Assembly: GCA_026873275.1 (NCBI GenBank)
Contig: JANTUC010000014.1
Coordinates: 310,001 to 374,000, forward strand
Reading direction: 5' to 3'
Length of the DNA: 64,000 nucleotides
DNA from: Pseudopithomyces maydicus
Taxonomy: Eukaryota; Ascomycota; Dothideomycetes; Pleosporales; Didymosphaeriaceae
Made by a program: the position numbers and the translations under genes
In this document: positions 22,098-32,251 of the stretch, piece by piece
Layout of the letters: every line of letters starts with the position of its first letter
Numbering within the stretch: the stretch's first letter is position 1
Notes under the pieces: model-generated
Seen by the model: the letters and a program-made list of their open reading frames with translations, nothing else
Databases searched by the model: none
Told to the model about the DNA's origin: nothing

Positions 22098-23397
22098 ATG
22101 GCTACAGCTACATGTCCATTCGCAAACCCCCCATCGCACGCGGACTTTGAATTATACGAAAACAGCATCCCCTCGGAGATTTATGAGCAATTTGATGTAC
22201 TTCGATCAAAGTGTCCTGTCGCCTATACATCCCAGATGGGTGGCTATTGGATGCTCACCCGCTACGACGACGTCAAAGCTGCTGCTTCAGACACGGCAAC
22301 CTTCATATCCTCTGTCAAGGCTGTGATACCGTCCGATCCTCGTGGTACGCGGCGGCCACCGCTGAACACCGACCCGCCTGTTCATACACCATATCGCACA
22401 GCCATAGATCGAACGTTGAAATCATCTCGGATAAAGCGATTGGAGACTGTTCTGGAAGGTCATGCACAACGAGAGTGGAAAGTCTTAGTGGAAAACGGAA
22501 GAGGCGATGTCAGCGCAGATTTCGGAGCCAATTTCGCGGCTTGGGTAGAGGTTACGTGGTTGAACCTTGCGGACGAAAGTGCGCCGATGTTGGCGAAGAC
22601 CGCGGCGGCTTGGGTTAATGCATGGAGGGAGCAGAACAAGGACGAGGTGAAATTCCATTCGGATAAGCTCTATGACATGGCGAGAGCGTTGTTTCGAGAT
22701 AGAAGGAATAATCCAAGAGATGTGGAGAGTGACCCTGCGAGTAGTTTGCTGGCCGAACGCATGGAAGGACAACCAATACCAGAAGAAAAGCTCATGTAAG
22801 TTCTCTTTTTCTTTTTAATAGTAAAGTACATCAGGACAAAGGAAATTTTTGAGGGCATGCTGATTCTTTTTCAGCGATGCGTTGCGCCAATGTTTGGTAG
22901 TAGGCATGGTCGCACCTCCGATCCTCTTCGGTAACATAGCGGCGCACCTCGCGCGCGATAAAGCACTTCAAAATCGTCTGCGAGAAAATCCAAATCTTAT
23001 CCCTGCCGCGGTGGAAGAATTCGTGCGCTTATATGTACCTTATCGGGGGTTCTCGCGGACGACATCAAAAGTTATCGAGTTGCATGGCCGCAAGATCCAT
23101 CCAGGTGAGCCTATCACAATGACATATGCCGCAGCCAATCGAGATCCGACCATATTTCCGGATCCCAGCGAGTTCATCCTTGAAAGGAACAATGTAAGCA
23201 AGCATTTGGGCTTCGGGCGCGGACGTCATCGATGCGCAGGGATGCCACTGGCGAGAATAGCCCTTCAAGTTGGATTAAGGGTGATGCTTGAGAACTGCCA
23301 AGATTGGGATCTCGATGGAGAGCTTCAATATGGCAAGATGCCAGAGGTCGGCATTGTCAGTTGTCCTGTACGCATCACCAGGATCGGGGAACCATAA
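22098..23397 (+). CDS. Soluble bacterial-type cytochrome P450
   Basis: Two exons, 22098-22795 and 22875-23397, give 406 residues, the usual length of bacterial P450s and about 100 shorter than membrane-anchored fungal ones. The N-terminus (MATATCPFANPPSHADFELY) has no membrane anchor. EEFVR at about 280-284 is the K-helix ExxR motif; FGRGRHRCAGMPLAR holds the haem-ligand Cys at about 353; PLNTDPPVHTPYR matches the bacterial B'/C-helix region that contacts the haem propionates. The I helix reads VVGMVAPPILFGNIAAHLA and lacks the usual AGxDT acid-threonine pair, so oxygen activation may be unusual. A soluble P450 needs a separate redox partner unless it is of the self-accepting P450nor type. 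The start at 22098 has a good context (AAGATGG); a frame extension to 22059 is less likely. The stop lies 1 bp from the stop of the opposing regulator gene. Confidence 0.9.
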
Positions 23398-23398
23398 C

Positions 23399-25703
23399 TC
23401 ATACGCATTTCGTAATCCATGCGTCAACCACTTCTTCCATTTCCTTGCATACTCCCCATTGCAAACTCAGTGCTCTCAGAAGCAGTCGGATACTGCTCAA
23501 CTCATAGCTTAGATCGCGAAATACCACGTCTTTCTGAAATTGTGTGCCTGTCAAAGTATTATGGACGAACTGAGTAGTAGTGCTTGTCATGACGCTCGAA
23601 TCATTCGCGGGGTAAGCATCCGCCGATTTGCCTTGGCCAGCAAGCAGTACAGTTTCTTGCCAATCTACAGTCTCCGGAAACGTCAATCGTATTCTTCCAG
23701 CGAGTGCGAAGGCCGCGTAAGTAGTAGCAGCGGCAAAGACGGCACCAGGGATGTGTGGATCATGCGCGAGACCAAGAGGTAATTGAGAAGCAATCCGATG
23801 GATCTCGGATGCGTGCAGTAATGTCCTTCGCGCATCGTCTGAGTTGACATGTCGTTCCGCGTTTACATCCTTTTCGATTCGTTTGCCACCACCAAAAATA
23901 TGTTGCGATATTCCGTGAGCAGTACAAAGTCGCCGTGCGCCACGGGCCGTAACTCCTAACGCGTCTAAGCAAACGGCATGCCACCGTAGCATCGCTGTAC
24001 TTCTCGAAACTGGTGGAAGAGATGGGTGTTCCTGGAGGTACTCGCGCACACGGACCAACGCCGTGTTGATTTCTACCTGGGACGGAGCGCCGACTGGTCG
24101 CGGCTCTATGCGTTTTGACTCTGCTACTAAAGATTTGAGACCTTCCAAGATGACTTTGAGCGTGAAGGAAGACAACTCGCGTGGGATCCCACCATCCGTT
24201 TGTTCATGACTGTAGAATATATAACGAAATAGGTCGCAAAATCGTTGCGAGTCCGGGGAGCCTTGTTGCCGGCCATTGCCCGTATCCAATCATCAGGGTT
24301 GTCTTGATCGAAGTAAGCCTCGCTGGCGGGTATAGGAAGCTGGTTAGACATGTGCTGCGCGACGGTGGGGCTGCCACTGTATTGTGATATCACACCGTCG
24401 ATTATGTAAAGTCCTAAAAGAGTCCGTAACTGCGTTTCGCGTGCCAACCATAGTCGCCAAATGCGGTATTTTGTGTCAGCGTCCGCTCGAAGCTCAGGAA
24501 GCGGTGGCACATCAGGAAGATCAAACAAGCCACAATAGCGAGCCCAATAGAATCCAAGGCCATGGAAGACTTGACTTGTGATACGGAGATTGCGAGACTT
24601 GGAGTATCTTAGTAAGGGTGCTAATAATGGGACGAATAATAGATACCTTGGAAAGTGCAGCATAGATCTGACTGAGCAGAGCTGTCTGTACGAGTTGAAT
24701 GCCGGGTATCATGTCGAATTCGCCGCGATGTTTGATCATAGTGTGCCAAGACGTTTGGACAGCAGTATGGGCAAGGCGCCATAACGCATCTCCCTATCTG
24801 GTTCAGCAAAGAATACGACAATAGCGTAGGCAAATACCTTTTCAGATGCTTCTTCATTTCCCAGAAATAGAGAACCAATCGCAATGGCGTTTAGCAGTAA
24901 CGGAGGTGAGCAATTCTGAAAGACAAACGTTGGCCTGTGAACTACAGGCATCATAGGAATGAAGGTAGAAAAGAACATATGGAGGCAGCTATCTAGAAAT
25001 CTAGATGTCAGATTTGATAAAGCTGCAGGAGCTGTGACCCCATTGACAGTGTTGCTCAGCAAGGTGCTGAGCGTCTGAATTGCTCGATGACCTTCGTCTA
25101 GACCATCACTTGCGTTGTCGATTACATAGTCCCATTCAGGAGAAGCTTGGCTACCCGATGTCGGAGGGAAAAAGCCGGGGGTTGGTCCAGCAGATTTGGA
25201 TCAATAGACAATATATTCTGGAGAAGCTGTTCTGAATCGGGCCAGAACAGAAATGAGTTGTGTGGAGGGGGTTCTTGGAAATCGCCTCCAGATATCAAGG
25301 GTGAGACTAAAGGGGCTTCAATCTGGGCATTGTATTGCTCAGGCACAAAGGTTTGCGACGTAAACATAGCGCCCTCGGTACCTGGCAGAGATGTCGGCTT
25401 GCCTGGCACCCCTCTATGTACTCGCGCGTGTCGATTCAGCGCATCTTGTCGAGAAAAGGTTCTATTACAAACATGACAGGCAAAGGGTCTATGCCCCGTA
25501 TCTACGCATTGTCAGTGGCGACGGTGGCGACAATCTGGAGTGAAAGACTCACGCGAGCGCTCATGTCGCTGTAATTAATTAGCTAAGTACCAGGACCAAG
25601 GGTTTCCACGAACCTGCAAGTGCTCTTTCTTCGCATAAGATCTATTACAGATGGTACATATAAATCCTTGCGCACCCTGCCGGCGTTGTTCGCTCGGTAG
25701 CAT
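23399..25703 (-). CDS. C2H2 zinc-finger / fungal-specific transcription factor, frame broken twice
   Basis: Exons (minus): 25703-25614, 25568-25553 (16 nt), 25501-24838, 24793-24647 and 24597-23399. Two C2H2 fingers lie at about residues 16-64: FICTICNRSYAKKEHLQRHE, created by splicing, and FACHVCNRTFSRQDALNRH. A long middle domain of Fungal_trans type follows, with FIPMMPVVHRPTF, GDALWRLAHTAVQTSW, RLWLARETQLRTLLGLYIID and the PIPASEAYF region near the end of that domain. Such proteins bind DNA through the fingers and usually control neighbouring metabolic genes; here the P450 and MFS genes are the obvious targets. One base is missing in the A5 run at 25169-25173, and another probably in the G4 run at 24255-24258; restored length is about 705 residues. 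The ATG at 25703 is the first in frame after an upstream stop, though a further 5' exon is possible. Confidence 0.8.
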
Positions 25704-26047
25704 ACTGTGGGGGATACCTAAAGTTGGTGTTGTCCGTGGGGAAACATCTGGGGTAGGATCGAGCGACTGTGGGGAAGCCCGTTCATGACCTCGGCTACCA
25801 GACTATTTAGCTTTGAGCGGGATCGAGGAACGGCTCATACGACAACGTGCAAAGAGATGAGATCTGGTTCCAGGGACCTGGTCATGATATTTCAGAATGA
25901 TTGCGCTGCTTTCCCCGCAAATTTGCAGCCACTCACGGGGCGCGTGATCTAACGGAAGAAAAGCACCCTTGTCCACTCTATCCGCCTGAACAGATCTCAG
26001 ATATATGCTAATCTGCACCTGGAAACGAATTATGGCGGGCTTCGGTA
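25704..26047. other. Promoter of the zinc-finger regulator
   Basis: A 344-bp spacer between two minus-strand genes. A short open frame at 25803-26018 has no domain. An in-frame stop upstream of 25703 supports the chosen start of the regulator. Confidence 0.45.
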
Positions 26048-26836
26048 TTAAGCGGACCCACTATAGTTCAGATACATTAATTGTCCCTCTACCCACTCGT
26101 TCAGTCCCAGCATCTCCACAAATCCTTCCAGCGACCCGATCTCATTACCGATCCTGGCAACCCACACCGAGACCAAAAAGTCCATCTCCTCTTCTTCGAT
26201 CTTACGTACGAGCTTCAACTCGCATGCTCCCTCAAAACCTGGTTGCGCACTGCTCTGAGTTTCCAGCGCAACGAATTTCCCGCTGCCATCTCGCATTCCC
26301 GTCTTGTCGATCTTCCATTTCTGCTTCTTATTTTGTACAGAGAAGGTCAAGTTTAATCCTTTATGTAACGCGCGCTTCACAAGTAGTGAATCGAACGCGT
26401 ACGGTTTCGCATCAGAATCGCGGTGGTCAATGGCAATGCTGGGTGGCGTAATCGCTGGTGGCGATTTTGTAACGGTGTATACACATTTCGCGCCTTTGAC
26501 CACAGCTCCATCCTTGTATATATCTACAATCTTTCCAATAGCAAGAGTCCGTGTGCCTTGATTCTTGAAACCATTTGGGATGACATAGCGCAGTGCATTG
26601 GATCCATTTTCTGAGTCAACGAAATGAATATAAGCTGCATCCTCGCGGTCAACGAGAAAGAGGTAATTCGATGATCGCGGTCCTAAAATCGAAAGCGTAT
26701 CTTCTGAACAGGGCTTTGCATCTATGCTTGCTCCTGTGAGCGCGTTTCGTGTTTTGCCTGAGTTTTGATCGGCGACTTGTGGCTTAGAGCCAAAGACCCC
26801 TGCGATACAAGGATAGATAATCTGGGATGCAGACAT
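26048..26836 (-). CDS. Unrecognised single-exon protein
   Basis: 262 residues with no signal peptide and no membrane segment. The protein is rich in beta-strand-like stretches (SNYLFLVDREDAAYIHFVD, GTRTLAIGKIVDIYKDGAVV, KGLNLTFSVQNKKQKWKID, FLVSVWVARIGNEIGSLEG), which suggests a single compact beta fold, perhaps of the scramblase/tubby-like type, but I recognise no signature. Absence of introns and an intact frame argue for a real gene. It lies directly upstream of the regulator on the same strand with a 344-bp gap; no functional link is visible. Confidence 0.6.
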   Translation of the reverse strand: MSASQIIYPCIAGVFGSKPQVADQNSGKTRNALTGASIDAKPCSEDTLSILGPRSSNYLFLVDREDAAYIHFVDSENGSNALRYVIPNGFKNQGTRTLAIGKIVDIYKDGAVVKGAKCVYTVTKSPPAITPPSIAIDHRDSDAKPYAFDSLLVKRALHKGLNLTFSVQNKKQKWKIDKTGMRDGSGKFVALETQSSAQPGFEGACELKLVRKIEEEEMDFLVSVWVARIGNEIGSLEGFVEMLGLNEWVEGQLMYLNYSGSA

Positions 26837-28418
26837 GCCTCAATCTCTGTGATTGCTATCGGGAGTTTAGATACGACAAGTAACATAGAAGCGGTATGAT
26901 GCAGTTTACGATACCAACGTGGCTTCTTATATGATGGAGAAATCATTGGCATGCGGTCAGAGTCACACGCCTTCGCAAGGCTTAGACTTACGCGAAGGGT
27001 AAAACAGAGATTGGTGCAGGTGGCGCGAGAATTCAGCCTTGCATGGCGATGCGCATTAGTTTCTCGGCTTTGACATGTGTCACAATCCGCACTCTTGCAT
27101 TTGTTATATTGTCTGGTTTCTCTTCGACTGATCAGTTTGCCAACATTCACATTGATCGTTGCGATAAAGGACAGATTTTTTCTATTTTGTCAAAGATTTA
27201 TCAAAACAGAAAAACATAAAAGGCAGTTATTCAGAACAGATGCTTAATAGAGCCCGTAGGAACTGCACTGAGTTCCAAAGCTCCAAGGTTCTAAAATGAT
27301 CACGTGTGTTTTTGGTAGCACGTGACATTCAAAACTCCAAATCTCTTAGATGCCATAAGTATATTCAAAAGATTATTATATTTTGGCTTTAGTCATGTTC
27401 TTTTCGACATATAGCATGGCACGAGAAAGACCGTGGCCACCGATGATGTCTTAAGCAGCATCGTTTACTATCTTATCATCGGCACCTTTGATAGAGGACT
27501 CTGTGAACCCAACCAAACGCCAATTCTGAGATATAAGATACAAAACACTGTTATTGAAGCCATATCCAAGGTTCGTGAGAGACTTTGAAATAATTAGTTG
27601 TATGATACAGAAAACGGGACGCTTTACCAGAAACCCGGATGAACTACCAAAGAGTCGAGAGTCATTAGAATTCAGATTGTCTAAAAACAACCTTCGGTTT
27701 TTCACCCGTTGGATGGGAAGTCATCTGCGGAATGAATAAGAAGCTTTCGAACGAAAACCGTACTGTGACACAATTTGGGTACCTTGTTACTAGAGCCTCG
27801 ACAGCCTGATGTACCAAGATGTTCTGCGACCAGTCATATGTCCCCTGTTATCGTTGGAAAGCTGGAACTTCAAAGCTCAAAAGTTATATTTTTTAATTTG
27901 CACTTAACATTATTGTAAGGGACAACACCACATGTAGTATCATCAGCTCCGTAAATGCAGATGATGTTGTAAACCACAATAAATGAGCTATATAATCAGC
28001 CAATTTCACCCATTATCTGATTTTAAAAGCCTGCCAAACAATTTTAGGGTGATTTCATGTTCCACAATGGCTTGCACTACGGAACGATAGCCTTACGGCT
28101 GATCTAGGTAGTCTATTCACGGGCGGACTTTCGGGGCGGAGAATTACGTCATCAGGGAGACTACACCAACGCACCCCGCCTTCCGCAAGCAACTAAACGA
28201 CGGCAACAACCCGAACTATATGCAAGCCTTGCATTCAAACCTTGTGGCGCCCTCCAATTGCTCGTGGAAGATGCCCCGCTGCAGCTATGCCGTATTGCAC
28301 GATGCTGCAAGTTCATCTGTAATCCAGAAGAATTATTCACGCGCTCCTTTGCGCATACACGAGATTCGTCTTAAATAGAGAAGATGGGGCCTTCTTGCAG
28401 AATCAAGAAAACTCAAAA
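26837..28418. other. Intergenic; AT-leaning, contains the GH31 promoter
   Basis: A 1.6-kb gap. The middle (27150-28060) is AT-leaning and has no gene-like frame; two CACGTG words occur at 27301-27306 (ATCACGTG) and 27319-27324 (GCACGTGA). The right end contains a dense cluster of CGG triplets and the leader of the alpha-glucosidase gene. Confidence 0.5.
28120..28139 (+). promoter_or_regulatory. Cluster of four direct CGG triplets upstream of the alpha-glucosidase
   Basis: CGG occurs at 28120, 28124, 28132 and 28137 on the same strand, about 280-300 bp before the start codon. Zn2Cys6 regulators such as AmyR bind paired CGG half-sites; the exact AmyR spacing (CGG-N8-CGG/AGG) is not present, so this is only a candidate site. 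Confidence 0.3.
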
Positions 28419-31400
28419 ATGCGGTTTTCAGCTCATATTACGGGCCTGTTTGCCCTTTCTCGTTTTGTGGTGGCGCAAACCATCACGCCAACCGGCACTG
28501 AACGTGTAGTCCCAACACTCAGCCCTCAAGTCAATGCTTTGCCGAGTTTGACTCCCACCATATACGATGATGCGGCACCGAATGCACAAGATTGTCCAGG
28601 GTACAAGGCTTCTGATGTCATCAATACCGACCATGGCTTCACTGCAGAGCTGACCATAGCTGGGGCGCACTGTCAGGCCTTTGGTAATGATATTGACAAT
28701 CTTATTCTAGAGGTACAATACCAGACCAAGGAACGATTGTAAGTTTTGTATTCAAATATGGATTGCAAGCTCATGGCTATACAGGAATGTAAGGATCTAC
28801 CCAAAACATATATCTCCCGCAAACAGCTCGTGGTTTATACTCCCGGCACACATCGTCGATCAACCAGAGTGGGATGGCGAGACAAATGCCAATAGCAGTG
28901 ACTTGGCTCTCGATTGGAGCAATGACCCAACATTTCAATTTCGGGTGAAACGCAAGAGTACTGGAGAAGAACTATTCTCAACGTACGGTCATGTCATTGT
29001 CTACGAGGATCAGTTCCTCGAACTGGTCACTAACATGGTCTCTGACTATAACCTATATGGTCTAGCGGAAAACATCCATGATTTCCGACTGGGAAATAAC
29101 TATACTCAAACTTTCTACGCTGTAGATGCAGGGAACACTATTGACGGGAACGTATATGGTGTCTTCCCATTCTATCAAGAGACGCGCTACCATAACGACT
29201 CGGCGAGCACGTCTCATGGGGTCTACGGTCGTAACGGTATTTTATCTTGAGTGTACAATAATTTCCCATGCTAATGTTGCCACAGCTCATGGCCAAGAGT
29301 GGCTACTTCGTGATAGCACCGTGACCTATCGCACTCTCGGTGGAAGTTTTGATTTCTACTTCTTAAGCGGGCAAAAAGACGACGGCAGCTCCAGTGCCCT
29401 TACTACCATCTCTCAATTCCAGAAGGGCTGCATCGGTCTGCCGGCGATGCAGATGTACTGGACATTTGGCTTTCACCAAGCACGATGGGGATATGAAAAT
29501 ATATCCGTCAATCAAGCTGTCGTGGAAGGTTATCGACAGGCTAATATTCCGCTAGAGTGCTTCTGGAACGATCTTGATATCTACGAGCTCTACAGGGACT
29601 ACACGAACAACCAAGTTACCTTCCCGATACCTGAGTTCGCTGAATGGATAGAAAGCCTACATGCGAATGAGCAATACTACGTACCGATCATAGACAGCAA
29701 TATTTATGTATCCAACCCTACCAACGAAAGCGACTACTACGCACCCTTCGAAAACGGAGCACTCCTTGAAACATACATCCGCGATCCTGCAACAGGCGGG
29801 TTCTACTATGGCGATAACTGGCCCGGATTCAGTGTTTGGGGTGATTGGCTGATTTCATCTACGCAGGTAAGCAATAAGCATCTGGACCTAGCATCGACTA
29901 CTCGGTGAACTTCTGATTGAGGGTTGTCTTTCGACACCTCCTGGTCCATTCCAGGACCGATAAATTACTGATACTTTGACAGGGCTGGTGGACGAACGAG
30001 ATTGTCACATGGCACAAAAAAACTCCTTTCGACGGAATTTGGATCGATCTCAGCGAAGCCTCTTCCTTCTGCGCCGGGTCATGTGGCAACGGACGCCTCG
30101 ATGAGAACCCAATTCACCCACCCTTTTTGCTCCCTGGAGACCCTCTTACCTTTGACTACAACTACCCCGAAGGTTTCAACATCACCAACGCTACTGAAGC
30201 ATCATCCGCTGCATCTGCATCGGCTTCACAGAGCTCTGCCTTATCTGCATCCCCTATTCTCCCTGCTGCAACGACCACTACCCAAGGCAGGACTGAGCCC
30301 ACACCAGGTGTCCGGAATCTGGACTTTCCACCGTACGTCATCAACAATGTACAAGCTGGTCATGCATTGGGAAAAAGCTCCATTGCACCAAATGCTACCC
30401 ATAATGACCCATACAACACAACGGAATACGAAATGCACAATCTGTTCGGGCTTCAGATTTCGAATGCGACGTATCACTCTCTGCTGGAGCTATTTCCAGG
30501 GCGTCGTCCTTTCACGGTTGGTCGAAGCGTATTTGCAGGCAGCGGAAAGATTACTGCCCACTGGGGAGGTGACAACACCAGCACTTGGGGAAGTATGTTC
30601 TTGTCTATTTCGCAAGCACTCACGATGGTATGTTTTCCCAGTGTGCTACTTTCATCGCTAAACCGAGTTTGTAGATGATGTCAGGTATTCCGATGTTTGG
30701 TCCCGATGTGTGCGGTTTTGCTCGGAACACCGATTATCAGCTGTGCTCCCGCTGGATGGAGATGGGCGCTTTCTTGTGAGTTCACAATATATTTGAATTT
30801 TGTGAGAGTTCTTTGCTAACTGCTCAGCCCTTTCTATCGTAATCATAATGTCAAAGCAGCCATCAGCCAAGAAGCTTACCGCTGGGCCTCCGTTGCTGAG
30901 TCAGCTCGGCGTGCCATGGCTGTAAGATACAGCCTTCTGACTTACATTTACACCCTTTTCTACCATGCCCACACTCAGGGTGAAACAGTGATGCGAGCAC
31001 TGGCCTGGGAATTTCCTGATGATGCATCGCTGCGCGGGACGTTTAGTCAGTTCATGCTCGGTCCTTCGATCTTGTTGACACCTGTTCTACAACCAAACGT
31101 AGACTATGTCAATGGTGTTTTCCCTGGTATCGGACAGAGTGAGCGCTGGTATGATTGGTATACGCTAGAGGAGGTGGACGCCCAACCAGGCGAGAATGTG
31201 ACTCTGGATGCTCCTTTGGAGCACATCAATGTCCACATTCGAGGTGGTAGCATTCTTGCACTCCAGCAACCGAAGCTCACAACCGGAGCGACACGTCGCA
31301 CACCTTACAGTCTGTTGGTGGCTCTTGGTGTGGATGGAGAGGCTTATGGTGATCTCTACCTCGATGACGGTGAGAGTCTGGTTCCGAACGCGACGCGCTT

Positions 31401-31714
31401 GGTGAAGGTATTTTCAAAACTACCAAAGTCGTCTCATTTCATTTGATTAACTGCTCTAGTTTAATTATGCGAACAACTCCCTTAGCTTCACTTCTGAAGG
31501 GTCCTTCCTTACATCGCAGCCGTTAGCCTACGTCACTATTACGGGTTTGAAAGCAGAGCCGGCGAACATTTCCATGACATATGGCAGTCACGAATGCAAC
31601 ACTTCTCAGATCATCATAGGCTACAGTGCTGGCGTTTTGCGGCTTGCGAACACTGAGCAGTTCACGTCTGGAGGCGCCTTCCAAGAGGACCTGAAGTTGG
31701 ATCTAGCGTATTGA
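28419..31714 (+). CDS. Secreted GH31 alpha-glucosidase
   Basis: Seven exons: 28419-28738, 28785-29236, 29286-29866, 29983-30627, 30675-30775, 30828-31407 and 31460-31714; all GT-AG and phase-closed, 977 residues. A signal peptide (about residues 1-19) is followed by the GH31 N-terminal beta domain, the (beta/alpha)8 barrel and C-terminal beta domains. The catalytic nucleophile is Asp473 in FDGIWIDLSEASSFC, and the acid/base is Asp648 in GKITAHWGGDN. YWTFGFHQARWGYENI and PMFGPDVCGFA are further family blocks. A Ser/Ala-rich insertion (SAASASASQSSALSAS) sits between the two catalytic segments. It releases glucose from maltose and starch fragments outside the cell. The nucleophile motif differs from the common WxDMNE by Leu-Ser for Met-Asn. 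The four CGG triplets upstream may be a regulator site. No frame defect is seen. Confidence 0.95.
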
Positions 31715-32251
31715 ATCGGACCTCCTCAAGTGCCGAAAAAAACAAGCGGGCATCTTTCTCTTTTGCGGGGCAACAAACCGTTGAAAAATTTCCGATCTTT
31801 CTCCCCTTAGGTATTAAGATAAGCCAATCGAAAGATCTTGACCGCTAGCTGTTGATTGGTTGATAATTAGCGCCAATTAGCGCAATTCGTACACTGCTCT
31901 CTTACATACGCAACCTATTCACTGCCCCCTCACCCTACTTATTTATAGTGATAATGAGGCTCAAATAACAGTTCCTGAAATCATGTTTCAATCTTACTCA
32001 GATCTCACCTGGAACTTCTTGAATACCCCGGAAATGTTTATCACGGTGCACTTTTTCGTCCCACTTAAGCGTGCAGCTAAACTACATTTAGCCCGATGTC
32101 GCAATACAAACCCGTGAGCACGACTGGTGTAGGCGCAAAATAGTGTATGTGATATGATGATGATCGTAGGTCTTGGAGATATATAATCTTGCTTGGTAGA
32201 AAGTTCAATGCTGTGTTCTGCCCGCGGCCTCTGTGTCATTCCTGCCCCATC
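31715..32251. other. Spacer between GH31 and sulfatase genes
   Basis: 537 bp between two genes on the same strand, comprising the 3' flank of the first and the promoter of the second. I see nothing else. Confidence 0.5.

Noticed and set aside
29237..29285. Apparent frame break in the GH31 gene
   Set aside because: A 49-nt GT-AG intron restores GRNAHGQEW, the family sequence.
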